In this document: in pieces, positions 45,370-54,535 of the stretch
Numbering within the stretch: the first letter of the stretch is position 1
Layout of the letters: each line of letters begins with the position of its first letter
Source: JAJTFA01 sp044351265
GTDB lineage: Bacteria > Bacteroidota > Bacteroidia > UKL13-3
Length of the DNA stretch: 64,000 nucleotides
Assembly (NCBI GenBank): GCA_044351265.1
Contig: JBILGC010000007.1
Coordinates: 1 to 64,000, forward strand
Direction of reading: 5' to 3'
Position numbers and translations under genes: made by a program
Notes under the pieces: model-generated
What the model was told of the DNA's origin: nothing
Seen by the model: only the letters and a program-made list of their open reading frames with translations
Database searches by the model: none

Positions 45370-45399
45370 TTTGTTTTCTAACCTGAGTTTATAAATTTG
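45370..45399 (+). promoter_or_regulatory. Bacteroidota promoter of the PD40 protein gene
   Basis: TTTG at 45370-45373 and TAAATTTG at 45392-45399 are 18 bases apart. The ATG at 45418 is 18 bases further on. Confidence 0.7.
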
Positions 45400-45417
45400 C
45401 GCCCTCTTATTCAAATC

Positions 45418-46452
45418 ATGAAATATTATAAATATCTCTTACTTCTCTTACTTCCGCAATTTATACACGCGCAGGAAAAACATCTGGCAAACATTAAACA
45501 GCTTACATTCGGAGGTGATAATGCTGAAGCATATTTTAGTCCGGATGGCAAAAAGCTAAGTTTTCAGTCGAACAACTCATTGTGGGGCCTTAAATGTGAT
45601 CAAATATTTTACCTCATTATTGAAGAAGCAGAAGAAAACAAAATATATCAGCCCATGTCGGTAAGCAATGGAGAAGGGCGCACCACTTGCTCTTATTATA
45701 TGCCAGATGGAAAGAAGATTTTGTATGCTTCTACATTTAAAGCAGGTAAAGAGTGCCCGCCTGATCCGCCAAAAACAGGTAAGTATGTATGGTCTATTTA
45801 TCCGGAGTATGATATTTTTATTTCTGATGAAAAAGGAAAACTGATTAAGCAGCTAACTGATCTTCCGGGTTATGATGCAGAAGCCACCGTTTCGCCTAAA
45901 GGAGATAAGATTATTTTCACTTCTACCAGGAATGGTGATCTTGATTTATACATCATGGATATAAATGGTAAAAATGTAAAACAGCTAACCAATACCTTGG
46001 GTTATGATGGAGGTGCATTTTTTTCTCCTGATGGAAGTAAAATTGTTTTCAGAGCATCAAGGCCGCAAGGAGAAGATACAATTGAGTACAAAGCTTTGCT
46101 GGCAAAAGGTTTGGTCCAGCCAACCAAAATGGAACTTTTTGTAATGAATGCAGATGGCACAGGAATGCGCCAAATTACTAAATTAGGTAAAGCCAACTGG
46201 GCACCATTTTATCACCCTTCAGGAAAGAAAATTATTTTCTCCTCTAATCATCACTCCGAGAAAGGATATGATTTTCAGTTATTCATGATTAATGAAGATG
46301 GTACAGGTATAGAGCAGATAAGTACTGAAAGTAAATTTAACGCTTTTCCAATGTTTTCACCTGATGGGAAAAAGCTGGTATTCTCCTCAAACCGCAATAA
46401 TGGCGGAACAGCAGATACCAATTTATTTATTGCAGATTGGATTGAAGAGTAG
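45418..46452 (+). CDS. Exported PD40/TolB-like beta-propeller protein
   Basis: This 344-residue protein starts at ATG 45418, directly after a consensus promoter, with signal peptide MKYYKYLLLLLLPQFIHAQ. Repeated WD40-like PD40 blades are clear: AYFSPDGKKLSFQS, ATVSPKGDKIIFTSTR, FFSPDGSKIVFRASR, HPSGKKIIFSSNH and MFSPDGKKLVFSSNR. It is predicted to be periplasmic or surface-exposed. Propellers of this type often bind proteins or sugars; the ligand is unknown. A long hairpin follows in the convergent gap. Confidence 0.82.
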   Translation: MKYYKYLLLLLLPQFIHAQEKHLANIKQLTFGGDNAEAYFSPDGKKLSFQSNNSLWGLKCDQIFYLIIEEAEENKIYQPMSVSNGEGRTTCSYYMPDGKKILYASTFKAGKECPPDPPKTGKYVWSIYPEYDIFISDEKGKLIKQLTDLPGYDAEATVSPKGDKIIFTSTRNGDLDLYIMDINGKNVKQLTNTLGYDGGAFFSPDGSKIVFRASRPQGEDTIEYKALLAKGLVQPTKMELFVMNADGTGMRQITKLGKANWAPFYHPSGKKIIFSSNHHSEKGYDFQLFMINEDGTGIEQISTESKFNAFPMFSPDGKKLVFSSNRNNGGTADTNLFIADWIEE

Positions 46453-46474
46453 ATAAATGATATAGGTTTTGATA

Positions 46475-46511
46475 ACAGATACGCCCGCGGCAAAGCCGCG
46501 GGCGTATCTGT
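46475..46511. repeat. 37-base GC-rich perfect hairpin (REP-like element)
   Basis: Two perfect 17-base arms (ACAGATACGCCCGCGGC and its complement) surround an AAA loop, between two convergent genes. The arms are far more GC-rich than the surroundings and no T run follows. It may act as a bidirectional terminator or be a dispersed palindromic repeat. Confidence 0.75.
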
Positions 46512-46528
46512 GTTAAGCAAAGAACATT

Positions 46529-47653
46529 CTATTCCCTTATTCTGCCTACACCAAAAGTATGCCGATAAGTGAAGTATACTGAATAGGAATAATCAAGTTG
46601 TGCAGCAAGCGGATCATATAATGGCTCAAAACGTGCATCAATATAAAGGTGCTCAGATATCTTCTTCTGATAAAGTACACGAAAAAAAAGCAATTCCCGA
46701 TTTCTCAGTAGCAGTCCGGGTTTATCTATTGAAATCGATTGGTAAATTGATGTTCCGCGGGGTGCTATATATTGTTGGGCATTCCAGTAACTGAGCATGA
46801 AGGTTAAATCTGCAATTCTTGCCGATAGGTTTGCGAATATGCCATAGCCGTTTCTGTATGCATAATTTCCGGATTGGGTCTGCTCTGCAAAACCAACCCA
46901 ATAGATATTGCCTTCCACATATTGAATTGCTCCGGCCAATTTTCTCTTTGCAAGAAAACCTGCTGCACCATTCAGCACCATTTCCATATTCCCAGTATCG
47001 GAGTCAATCTGTCCGCCTTTGTGATGGGCAGTAAATTGGGTGCTTACAAAAATTTCGGTATGGTTGGACGTATGCAACAAACGAGGCGTAAGATTAAAGC
47101 CTGTTGTGAATCTTTCTTTAAACGGGTCCTTTCTTTCAATAAATTGTTCCCAATTTATCCAAACGTCATAAAAGCCTTTCTTATTTTCTCTTTTAAACTG
47201 AAACCCATTTTCAATTCTGCGTTCAATTGCTGCATTGATATCAAATAGAGGTTCTATTAGGCGGTGGCTTAAGGCTCCTTCCAGCGTGCCGAAAAGAAAA
47301 CGATTATACTGACCACTGTTCAGTTGCAGCGTAAATGTAGGTAAAACTTTTGTAAAGGCCGTTTTACCGCCAAAATCATTTCTGGCAAACACACCAATCA
47401 ATAGGTGATACTGCTGGCTGGGTTTAATATATACAGATGGCTGCAGCTGATAACCAAAAAGCGTTCTACCCAGCTCAATATCATTAAAATATTCGGTGTT
47501 GCGCATATAAGGCATGGCCTCAATATGAAATCCAATGGTTTGGCTGTCGGCTTTGGAAATAGTGCGGGAATCAGTAATGATGCGGTTATCTATCTGCCCA
47601 AGTGCGGGCAGAAACCAAACCAGTACGACTACGGAAAATAAAATCTGTCTCAA
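46529..47653 (-). CDS. Predicted outer-membrane beta-barrel protein
   Basis: This 374-residue exported protein has signal peptide MRQILFSVVVLVWFLPALGQ. The body alternates short amphipathic strands rich in Tyr, Phe and Gly, with a C-terminal strand YSYSVYFTYRHTFGVG, as in outer-membrane barrels. The only start in reach is TTG at 47653. No family was recognised. It is convergent with the PD40 protein gene and downstream of sucD, from which a terminator separates it. Confidence 0.65.
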   Translation of the reverse strand: MRQILFSVVVLVWFLPALGQIDNRIITDSRTISKADSQTIGFHIEAMPYMRNTEYFNDIELGRTLFGYQLQPSVYIKPSQQYHLLIGVFARNDFGGKTAFTKVLPTFTLQLNSGQYNRFLFGTLEGALSHRLIEPLFDINAAIERRIENGFQFKRENKKGFYDVWINWEQFIERKDPFKERFTTGFNLTPRLLHTSNHTEIFVSTQFTAHHKGGQIDSDTGNMEMVLNGAAGFLAKRKLAGAIQYVEGNIYWVGFAEQTQSGNYAYRNGYGIFANLSARIADLTFMLSYWNAQQYIAPRGTSIYQSISIDKPGLLLRNRELLFFRVLYQKKISEHLYIDARFEPLYDPLAAQLDYSYSVYFTYRHTFGVGRIRE

Positions 47654-47682
47654 GTTTTTCGAAGGTAAATAAAATCAACAGA

Positions 47683-47713
47683 AAAGGCTGTTTCAATTGA
47701 CGAAACAGCCTTT
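47683..47713 (-). terminator. Terminator of sucD
   Basis: A 12-bp stem AAAGGCTGTTTC / GAAACAGCCTTT with a 7-base loop lies 20 bases after the sucD stop in the direction of transcription, with a short T run. Confidence 0.75.
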
Positions 47714-47733
47714 AATAACGAAGTGAGATAAAA

Positions 47734-48621
47734 TTATTTACTTGCTTTTACGCCAAGTACCTCAGCCATTTTCGCTCCAATCTCGGCTGGAGAAGCGACT
47801 ACATGCAAGCCGCATTCCGACATGATTCTCATTTTGGCTTCAGCAGTATCATCTTTGCCTCCAATAATTGCACCGGCATGACCCATTCTTCTGCCCGGAG
47901 GTGCTGTTTGGCCGGCTATAAAACCTACAACAGGTTTTTTGTTTCCGTTGGCTTTAATCCAGCGTGCAGCATCTGCTTCGTAGCTTCCTCCAATTTCGCC
48001 AATCATCACGATTGCATCGGTTTCAGAATCGTTCATCAGCATTTCAACGGCATCTTTGGTTGGGGTTCCAATAATCGGGTCTCCTCCAATACCAATTGCA
48101 GTCGATATTCCTAAGCCTGCTTTTACAATTTGATCGGCCGCTTCATAAGTAAGTGTACCGGATTTGGAAACAATACCAATTTTCCCTGATTTAAAAACAA
48201 AGCCTGGCATAATTCCTACTTTGGCTTCACCCGGTGTAATTACACCCGGGCAGTTGGGGCCAATTAGAACGCACCCTTTACTTTTAACGTATTCTTTCAC
48301 CGGTATCATATCCTTCACGGGAATACCTTCGGTAATGCAAACAATTACTTTAATTCCGGCATCGGCAGCTTCCATTATTGCATCGGCAGCAAAAGCCGGA
48401 GGAACGAAGATGATGGAAACATCGGCCCCTGCTTTATCTACAGCTTCTTTTACGGTATTGAAAACAGGCTTATCCAAATGTGTTTGCCCTCCCTTGCCAG
48501 GAGTTACACCACCAACCACGTTGGTTCCATATTCAATCATTTGCTGTGCATGGAAAGACCCTTCACTGCCAGTAAATCCCTGTACTATTACTTTTGATCT
48601 CTTGTTAACTAATACTGCCAT
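47734..48621 (-). CDS. sucD: Succinate-CoA ligase alpha subunit
   Basis: This 295-residue subunit of succinyl-CoA synthetase (TCA cycle) contains the CoA-binding N-terminal fold (VIVQGFTGSEGSFHAQQM), the GPNCPGVITPGE segment and the phosphorylated His in GRRMGHAGAIIGG. ATG 48621 (MAVLVNKRSKV) was chosen; the frame extends 23 codons upstream without family similarity. The beta subunit gene is not adjacent, so the two subunits are made from separate loci. Confidence 0.95.
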   Translation of the reverse strand: MAVLVNKRSKVIVQGFTGSEGSFHAQQMIEYGTNVVGGVTPGKGGQTHLDKPVFNTVKEAVDKAGADVSIIFVPPAFAADAIMEAADAGIKVIVCITEGIPVKDMIPVKEYVKSKGCVLIGPNCPGVITPGEAKVGIMPGFVFKSGKIGIVSKSGTLTYEAADQIVKAGLGISTAIGIGGDPIIGTPTKDAVEMLMNDSETDAIVMIGEIGGSYEADAARWIKANGNKKPVVGFIAGQTAPPGRRMGHAGAIIGGKDDTAEAKMRIMSECGLHVVASPAEIGAKMAEVLGVKASK

Positions 48622-48770
48622 TTTGTTTTTATAGTTGTATATTTTGAGTGGGCAAATATGCGTTTTTTTAAGGAAAAAAACCTTAGCCAATCATCGCCTC
48701 ACAGATTAGCCCTGAGCAATTGCATCTGAAATATTTGATAGCGTGCAAAATCCATTATCAATAGGCACAG

Positions 48771-50546
48771 TTATAGCGTAGAATTTGTTTCGGCAAATTG
48801 CATCTGATAAAGTTGATGGTATAGCCCATTTTGCTTCAGCAGTTTTTCGTGCGAGCCCTGCTCTGCTATTTTGCCTTTGTCTAAAACCAAAATTTCATCG
48901 GCATGCTGTATGGTACTCAGCCTATGCGCAATTACAATACTTGTTCTGTCTTTCATCATTTGTTTAATAGCATGCTGTATTGTTTCTTCTGTTTCATGAT
49001 CTACCGAAGAAGTTGCTTCATCTAGTATTAGGACCGATGGGTTTGTTACCATTGCTCTCACAAATGAAATAAGTTGTCGCTGCCCTACGGATAGAGTAGC
49101 CCCGCGTTCATACACATTCTGATGATAGCCTTGAGGCAATCGCTGAATAAACTCATGAGCACCCAGCATTTTTGATGTCTCTATTACTTTCTCTTCGCTA
49201 ATATCCGGATGATGCAGCCGAATATTATCTAAAACCGAACCGCTGAATAAAAATACATCTTGCAGCACTACCGCTATGTGTTTTCGGAGTTCATAAATAT
49301 CCATTTCCTGAATATTTATTCCATCTACCAAAATACTGCCTTTGTTTATTTCATAAAAACGGCTGATTAGATTAATCACAGACGATTTGCCTGCTCCTGT
49401 CGCGCCAACCAGAGCAAGCGTTTTTCCCGGAGCAATATGAAGACTTACATCTTTTAATACATCAAAGCCTTCCTTGTAAGCAAACCAAACATGCTTAAAT
49501 TCTATATCGCCTTTTATTTGAGGGACAGGCAATGTCCCTGTTGGTTGTATATTACTTTTTTCATCAAGCAAATCAAAAATGCGGTTTGCTGCCACCATTC
49601 CCATTTGTAACGTATTGAAGCGGTCTGCTAGTTGCCTGATGGGTCTGAAAAACATATTGATGTACATGATGAAAGCAACCATTGCACCAACTGAAACATC
49701 ATGGGCCATTACAGCTTTAGCCCCATACCAAACGATAAGCGCTGTTGATGTGGCTGCTATCAGTTCTACAACTGGAAAAAAAACAGAGTAATACATTACC
49801 CCGCGGATATTGGCATCTCGATGCTGAGCGTTAATCTCTTTAAACTTTCCATACTCTGTTGCCTCTCTATTAAACAGCTGAACAATTTGCATGCCCTGTA
49901 TGTGCTCTTGTACAAATGTATTCAATCGTGCAACCTGATTTCTCACATCTTCAAAAGATATTCTTACCTTCTCTTTAAAAATATAACTTGCATAAAGCAA
50001 TAAAGGCAGCACTGATAAACTCACCAGCGATAATTTCCAATCCGTTCCGAACATCATGGTTAATATAAATACAATCTGTAGGATATCGCCAGATATATTT
50101 ATGAGCCCTTCGCTAAAAACATCTGCTATGGTTTCAATGTCAGAAACGGTTCGTGTAACCAATGTTCCCACTGGCGTCTGATCATAAAATAATAACTTAA
50201 GACCGGTTAAATAATCAAACACCTTCAATCGAAGATCTTTTATAACATTTTGGCCCAGATAGTTAGTGAGAACTGTACTCCATACCTGTATGCCGCTTTG
50301 AAACACCAGTATTCCCAAAAGCAGCAAGCACATGTTTATGAGGCCTTTCGCATTGCTTGAGGCAATGTATTCATCTATAGTATGTTGAATAAGATAAGGC
50401 CTCAAAGGGCCTAAAAAAGAAGCAAGTGTGGTTAGGATAATGGCTATATAAACCTTTGTTTGATATGGTTTGGCAAGCGCATAAACACGCTTCAGCAGAG
50501 TCAAATCAAACGCTTTACCTTGTTTAAATTTGCGTGTTGATGTCAT
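48771..50546 (-). CDS. ABC-type exporter, fused membrane and ATPase domains
   Basis: This 591-residue half-transporter of the MsbA/multidrug type has six membrane helices in residues ~25-320 and a nucleotide-binding domain after ~345. Walker A is GATGAGKSS (~379), the signature loop LSVGQRQL, Walker B VLILDEATSSVD (~501), followed by the switch His in IVIAHRLSTIQ. It should work as a homodimer exporting lipid or hydrophobic compounds. Its ATG overlaps the truA stop as ATGA, so it is co-expressed with truA. Confidence 0.93.
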   Translation of the reverse strand: MTSTRKFKQGKAFDLTLLKRVYALAKPYQTKVYIAIILTTLASFLGPLRPYLIQHTIDEYIASSNAKGLINMCLLLLGILVFQSGIQVWSTVLTNYLGQNVIKDLRLKVFDYLTGLKLLFYDQTPVGTLVTRTVSDIETIADVFSEGLINISGDILQIVFILTMMFGTDWKLSLVSLSVLPLLLYASYIFKEKVRISFEDVRNQVARLNTFVQEHIQGMQIVQLFNREATEYGKFKEINAQHRDANIRGVMYYSVFFPVVELIAATSTALIVWYGAKAVMAHDVSVGAMVAFIMYINMFFRPIRQLADRFNTLQMGMVAANRIFDLLDEKSNIQPTGTLPVPQIKGDIEFKHVWFAYKEGFDVLKDVSLHIAPGKTLALVGATGAGKSSVINLISRFYEINKGSILVDGINIQEMDIYELRKHIAVVLQDVFLFSGSVLDNIRLHHPDISEEKVIETSKMLGAHEFIQRLPQGYHQNVYERGATLSVGQRQLISFVRAMVTNPSVLILDEATSSVDHETEETIQHAIKQMMKDRTSIVIAHRLSTIQHADEILVLDKGKIAEQGSHEKLLKQNGLYHQLYQMQFAETNSTL

Positions 50547-51292
50547 AACTGAATTAGGTGTTGTGGATAATAAACGGCTGTTAAAAAAAGACCATGTGCA
50601 GGCACAGATTGTCCTGCTTCTGAGCGATCTCGGCTGTTTAAAATTTGACCAAATTGCTCAATCGTAATATTGTTTCTGCCAACTTCTACCAGTGTTCCTA
50701 CAATGGCTCTCACCATATTTCGTAAAAACCTGTTGGCACGAATGGAAAAAATTATTCTATTATCAATTGCACTCCATTCAGCAAGCATCACTTCACATCT
50801 ATAATTATTTACCTGGGTATGCACCTTGCTGAAACATTCAAAGTCTTTGTGCTGAAGAAGTAATGCAGCAGCCTCATTCATTTTATCTATTTGCAGGTTG
50901 CCGTATTGATACCATGCAAGTTGCTTAGCAAAAGGATCGGGCACTTTTGTAATATGATACTCATATGCCCTCCATGCGGCATCAAAACGCGCATTAAATT
51001 CAGCTTTAACTGCAATACATTCATATGCAGCAATGTCATCCGGCAACATTTGATTGAGTTTAAAAATCATTTTATCAAAATCAGCAATGGGTTTGCTGCA
51101 GTCAAAATGAGCGTAATAAACCTTTGCATGCACACCGGTATCTGTGCGTCCGCAACCTAATGTTTCAATATTTTCGCCAAGCAATAGAGATAGTTTGGTA
51201 TCCAACTCCTGCTGCACCGTATGCGCATTGTGCTGCTTTTGCCAGCCATGATAATTTGTACCGTTATAAGCAAGTGAAAGCAAGTATCGCAT
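50543..51292 (-). CDS. truA: tRNA pseudouridine synthase A
   Basis: This 249-residue enzyme modifies uridines 38-40 of tRNA anticodon arms. The catalytic Asp lies in GCGRTDTGVHA near residue 52. Other family marks are the N-terminal YNGTNYHGWQ, FNARFDAAWRAYEY and the C-terminal RANRFLRNMVRAIVGTL. It lies between the thiolase gene (3-base gap) and the ABC exporter gene (4-base overlap), forming one minus-strand operon. Confidence 0.95.
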   Translation of the reverse strand: MRYLLSLAYNGTNYHGWQKQHNAHTVQQELDTKLSLLLGENIETLGCGRTDTGVHAKVYYAHFDCSKPIADFDKMIFKLNQMLPDDIAAYECIAVKAEFNARFDAAWRAYEYHITKVPDPFAKQLAWYQYGNLQIDKMNEAAALLLQHKDFECFSKVHTQVNNYRCEVMLAEWSAIDNRIIFSIRANRFLRNMVRAIVGTLVEVGRNNITIEQFGQILNSRDRSEAGQSVPAHGLFLTAVYYPQHLIQL

Positions 51293-51295
51293 ACC

Positions 51296-52492
51296 TTACA
51301 TTTTCTCGTAAACCACTGCCACACCCTGACCCACGCCTATGCACATGGTTGCTACACCATAGCGCACATTTCTTTTTTGCATTTCATGAATGAGTGTGGT
51401 GCTGATGCGCGCTCCACTGCAACCCAGCGGATGACCCAATGCAATGGCACCACCATTAACATTAACCACATCCGGATTAACACCCAGTTCTCTCATACAT
51501 GCTATGCTTTGAGAAGCGAACGCCTCATTCAATTCCATGAGTCCAATATCGTTTATGGATAAACCTGCGCGCTTCAATGCTTTTTGTGTGGCAGGTACGG
51601 GCCCCATTCCCATAATGGCAGGCTCCACTCCGGCAACACCTCTGGCAATAATTCTAGCCAATGGTTTCAGGTTATAGGATTTAACAGCATCCTCTGAGGC
51701 GAGCATCAAAACAGATGCTCCATCATTTACACCGCTGGAATTGCCTGCCGTAACAGTTCCATCTTTTTTAAAAGCCGGCTTAAGTTTAGCCAATTCTTCA
51801 ATTGTGGTTTGGCGCGGGTGCTCATCTTTATCAAATGCTAAAGGTTCTCCTTTCTTCTGCGGAATAGATACTGCAATCATTTCTTCTTTAAAACGGTTAG
51901 CTGCATGAGCATCTGCATATTTTTGCTGAGATGCAAGTGCAAAGGCATCTTGCTCCTCTCTGGAAATTTTCCATCGTTCTGCAACATTTTCTGCAGTTTC
52001 ACCCATGCTGTATGGATGATACAAGGCCGCAAGTTTTTTATTGGTAAATCGCCAGCCAATGGTGGTATCATAAACTTCCGGAACACGGGCAAATGCCTGT
52101 TCAGCTTTTGCCATCACAAATGGTGCACGCGTCATGCTTTCCACGCCACCTGCCAGATACATCTCACCATCACCGCAGGCAATGGCTCTGCTTGCATCAG
52201 CAATGGCCTGCAAGCCCGATGCACATAAACGGTTAACCGTGTTACCCCCAATATCAGTTGGCAAGCCCGCTAGCAACAAGGCCATACGAGCTACATTACG
52301 GTTATCTTCTCCTGCCTGGTTTGCAGCACCCAAAATTACATCTTCAATTGATGCAATATCAATTTCAGAATTGCGCTCCATAATTGCTTTAATAACAAGG
52401 GCAGCCAAATCATCCGGTCTAACTGAGGAAAGTGCACCGCCATAACGGCCAATGGGTGTGCGCAAGGCATCTATTACATATACGGTTTTCAT
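51296..52492 (-). CDS. paaJ: Thiolase, 3-oxoadipyl-CoA/acetyl-CoA acyltransferase type
   Basis: This 398-residue thiolase cleaves 3-ketoacyl-CoA with CoA. The nucleophile Cys is in NRLCASGLQA near residue 90. The His of GGAIALGHPLGCSGAR and the second Cys of ATMCIGVGQG complete the site. VYDTTIGWRF is typical of the PaaJ/PcaF subgroup that acts on 3-oxoadipyl-CoA in phenylacetate or beta-ketoadipate degradation, but general beta-oxidation cannot be excluded. ATG 52492 follows a TACATTTG promoter element. truA and the ABC exporter gene follow in the same operon. Confidence 0.88.
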   Translation of the reverse strand: MKTVYVIDALRTPIGRYGGALSSVRPDDLAALVIKAIMERNSEIDIASIEDVILGAANQAGEDNRNVARMALLLAGLPTDIGGNTVNRLCASGLQAIADASRAIACGDGEMYLAGGVESMTRAPFVMAKAEQAFARVPEVYDTTIGWRFTNKKLAALYHPYSMGETAENVAERWKISREEQDAFALASQQKYADAHAANRFKEEMIAVSIPQKKGEPLAFDKDEHPRQTTIEELAKLKPAFKKDGTVTAGNSSGVNDGASVLMLASEDAVKSYNLKPLARIIARGVAGVEPAIMGMGPVPATQKALKRAGLSINDIGLMELNEAFASQSIACMRELGVNPDVVNVNGGAIALGHPLGCSGARISTTLIHEMQKRNVRYGVATMCIGVGQGVAVVYEKM

Positions 52493-52518
52493 GGTCAGAT
52501 TATTCAGGGTATACGGGG

Positions 52519-52526
52519 CAAATGTA
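52519..52526 (-). promoter_or_regulatory. -7 element of the thiolase-truA-ABC operon
   Basis: TACATTTG on the minus strand matches TAnnTTTG and lies 26 bases before the thiolase ATG. No TTG at the usual upstream spacing was seen. Confidence 0.5.
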
Positions 52527-52575
52527 ATTGAATTGTTTAATGAATATAACGTAACTTGCACCAAATTTCATCAAC

Positions 52576-53058
52576 ATGATTCAAAGACTTCAAACCGTTT
52601 ACTTTATTGCTATTATCATTATAGCTGCTGTATCATGCAGCGGCCAGCTAATTACCAGTCATCAGATGCTTCCGGGCTTGGTTAAAGATTATACATTAAA
52701 CAGTATTTATTTTAATATATATGAAAATGGGTCGCTCGTTTCTTCGCAGATACAATATTTGCTAATCCTCCTTACCTCCGTGCTCATCGGATGGACAATC
52801 AATATCATCTTGACTTATAAAAACAGGGTTAAGCAAATTCGCAACACCAAAATTAATTTTGCCATTATAGCGGTTTATATTCTGGGGTTATTCACCAGGG
52901 CATTTATGCTCATTCCTGATTTTAACTTTGGAGGCCTAAGTCTTAAATCTACCTTCGGTGTGGCATTGCTCATTTTTATGCTGTATTTAAATATGCGCGC
53001 TCTTATGCTTATTAAGAAGGACGAAGATCTGGTGCGCAGTGTTGATCGCCTGCGTTAA
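52576..53058 (+). CDS. DUF4293 family membrane protein
   Basis: This 160-residue inner-membrane protein of the Bacteroidota-specific DUF4293 family has four hydrophobic helices. The conserved N-terminus is MIQRLQTVYF and the conserved C-terminus KKDEDLVRSVDRLR. Family function is unknown. It is divergent from the thiolase gene and 17 bases upstream of thiL, so it probably heads the thiL-yqgF-def operon. Confidence 0.88.
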   Translation: MIQRLQTVYFIAIIIIAAVSCSGQLITSHQMLPGLVKDYTLNSIYFNIYENGSLVSSQIQYLLILLTSVLIGWTINIILTYKNRVKQIRNTKINFAIIAVYILGLFTRAFMLIPDFNFGGLSLKSTFGVALLIFMLYLNMRALMLIKKDEDLVRSVDRLR

Positions 53059-53075
53059 TTTTTCAAAAAGTTTAT

Positions 53076-54110
53076 ATGCTAGAAAATAAAGGTAAAACAG
53101 AACTAAGTTCGCTGGGAGAGTTTGGCTTAATTGATTTGCTCACCTCACATATTAAACATTATAATTCGTCAACATTAAAAGGTGTTGGAGATGATGCCGC
53201 TGTTATTAAAAATGGTGAAACATGCACACTCATCTCAACAGATATGCTACTGGAAGGTGTTCACTTCGATTTATCTTATTTTCCACTTAGACATCTGGGT
53301 TATAAAAGCATTGTGGTTAACCTTTCTGATATTTATGCCATGAATGCCAAACCTAAACAGGTAACGGTAAGTTTTGGCATATCCAGTAAGTTCTCTCTTG
53401 AAGCCATCGAAGAAATTTATGCCGGTATGCTGCTTGCCTGTGAGAATTATAAGGTTGATTTAATTGGGGGCGATACATCTTCTTCCAAACAAGGCTTGGT
53501 TATTAGCATAACTGCTATTGGTGAAGCCACAGAAGATAAAATAGTTTATCGTAGAGGTGCCAAACCTATGGACTTACTTTGTGTTACAGGCGATTTGGGT
53601 GCAGCCTACATGGGTTTTCAATTGCTGGAGCGAGAGAAGCGGGTGTATTTAGCCAACCCTGAAATACAGCCCGATCTGGAAGGGCATGATTATATTGTGG
53701 AGCGCCAACTGAAACCTGAAGCAAGAAAGGAGGTTATTGATGCGCTTGAACAATATCAACTTAAACCAACTGCCATGATTGATATTTCTGATGGACTTTC
53801 GTCAGAGATATTTCACCTGTGCAGAAACTCCAATATAGGAATGACACTGTTTGAAGAGAAGATACCTATAGATCCTACAACTTATGAGATGGCAAGAGAA
53901 ATGGATCTCGACCCAACCTTGTGTGCACTAAGCGGAGGCGAAGATTATGAATTGCTTTTTACCATTGATCAGAAAGATTATGATAAAATCAAAAATCATC
54001 CTGATATAAGCATTATAGGCCATTGCACCGAGGCAGCAGAGGGCATCCATCTCATTACTAAATCCGGTAATAAGCATGCCTTGCAGGCGCAGGGTTGGAA
54101 AGCGTTTTAA
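53076..54110 (+). CDS. thiL: Thiamine-monophosphate kinase
   Basis: This 344-residue enzyme phosphorylates thiamine monophosphate to the active diphosphate. Family segments are GEFGLIDLL, GVGDDAAVI (Mg/ATP binding), STDMLLEGVHFDL, NLSDIYAMNA, LIGGDTSSS and MIDISDGLSSEI. The gene is three bases upstream of yqgF, in the order DUF4293-thiL-yqgF-def. Confidence 0.95.
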   Translation: MLENKGKTELSSLGEFGLIDLLTSHIKHYNSSTLKGVGDDAAVIKNGETCTLISTDMLLEGVHFDLSYFPLRHLGYKSIVVNLSDIYAMNAKPKQVTVSFGISSKFSLEAIEEIYAGMLLACENYKVDLIGGDTSSSKQGLVISITAIGEATEDKIVYRRGAKPMDLLCVTGDLGAAYMGFQLLEREKRVYLANPEIQPDLEGHDYIVERQLKPEARKEVIDALEQYQLKPTAMIDISDGLSSEIFHLCRNSNIGMTLFEEKIPIDPTTYEMAREMDLDPTLCALSGGEDYELLFTIDQKDYDKIKNHPDISIIGHCTEAAEGIHLITKSGNKHALQAQGWKAF

Positions 54111-54113
54111 TCA

Positions 54114-54533
54114 ATGGGGCGTATTGTAGCTATAGATTATGGAGCAAAGCGATGTGGTGTGGCTGCAACCGATCCACTGCAGATTATTGCCGGGGCTATT
54201 GCAACCATAGATACTAAACAAATACTCACGTATTTAAAAGATTACCTGACTAAAGAGCAGGTAGATGTGTTGGTGGTAGGAAAGCCCATGCGGTTGGATG
54301 GCAGTGATACCCATTCTACAGCTGCTGCAGAAAAATTCGTAACTTCGCTGCGTCAGTTATTTCCGGCACAGCAGGTGGAGCAGGTAGATGAAAGATTTAC
54401 TTCAGCAATTGCGCAAAGAAGCTTGCTGGAAATGGGTTTGAAGAAAAAAGACAGACAAAAAAAAGAGCATATAGATCAGGTAAGTGCAGCATTGATATTG
54501 CAAACCTACCTTGAAATGAAAAACAGAAAATAA
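54114..54533 (+). CDS. yqgF: Putative pre-16S rRNA nuclease YqgF/RuvX
   Basis: This 139-residue RNase H-fold protein matures the 5' end of 16S rRNA in E. coli and was earlier described as a Holliday-junction resolvase. Catalytic Asp residues lie in IVAIDYGAKRCGVAATD (first) and near the C-terminus in KKEHIDQVSAALIL. The VGKPMRLDGS and DERFTS motifs are present. It is tightly packed between thiL and def. Confidence 0.92.
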   Translation: MGRIVAIDYGAKRCGVAATDPLQIIAGAIATIDTKQILTYLKDYLTKEQVDVLVVGKPMRLDGSDTHSTAAAEKFVTSLRQLFPAQQVEQVDERFTSAIAQRSLLEMGLKKKDRQKKEHIDQVSAALILQTYLEMKNRK

Positions 54534-54535
54534 AC

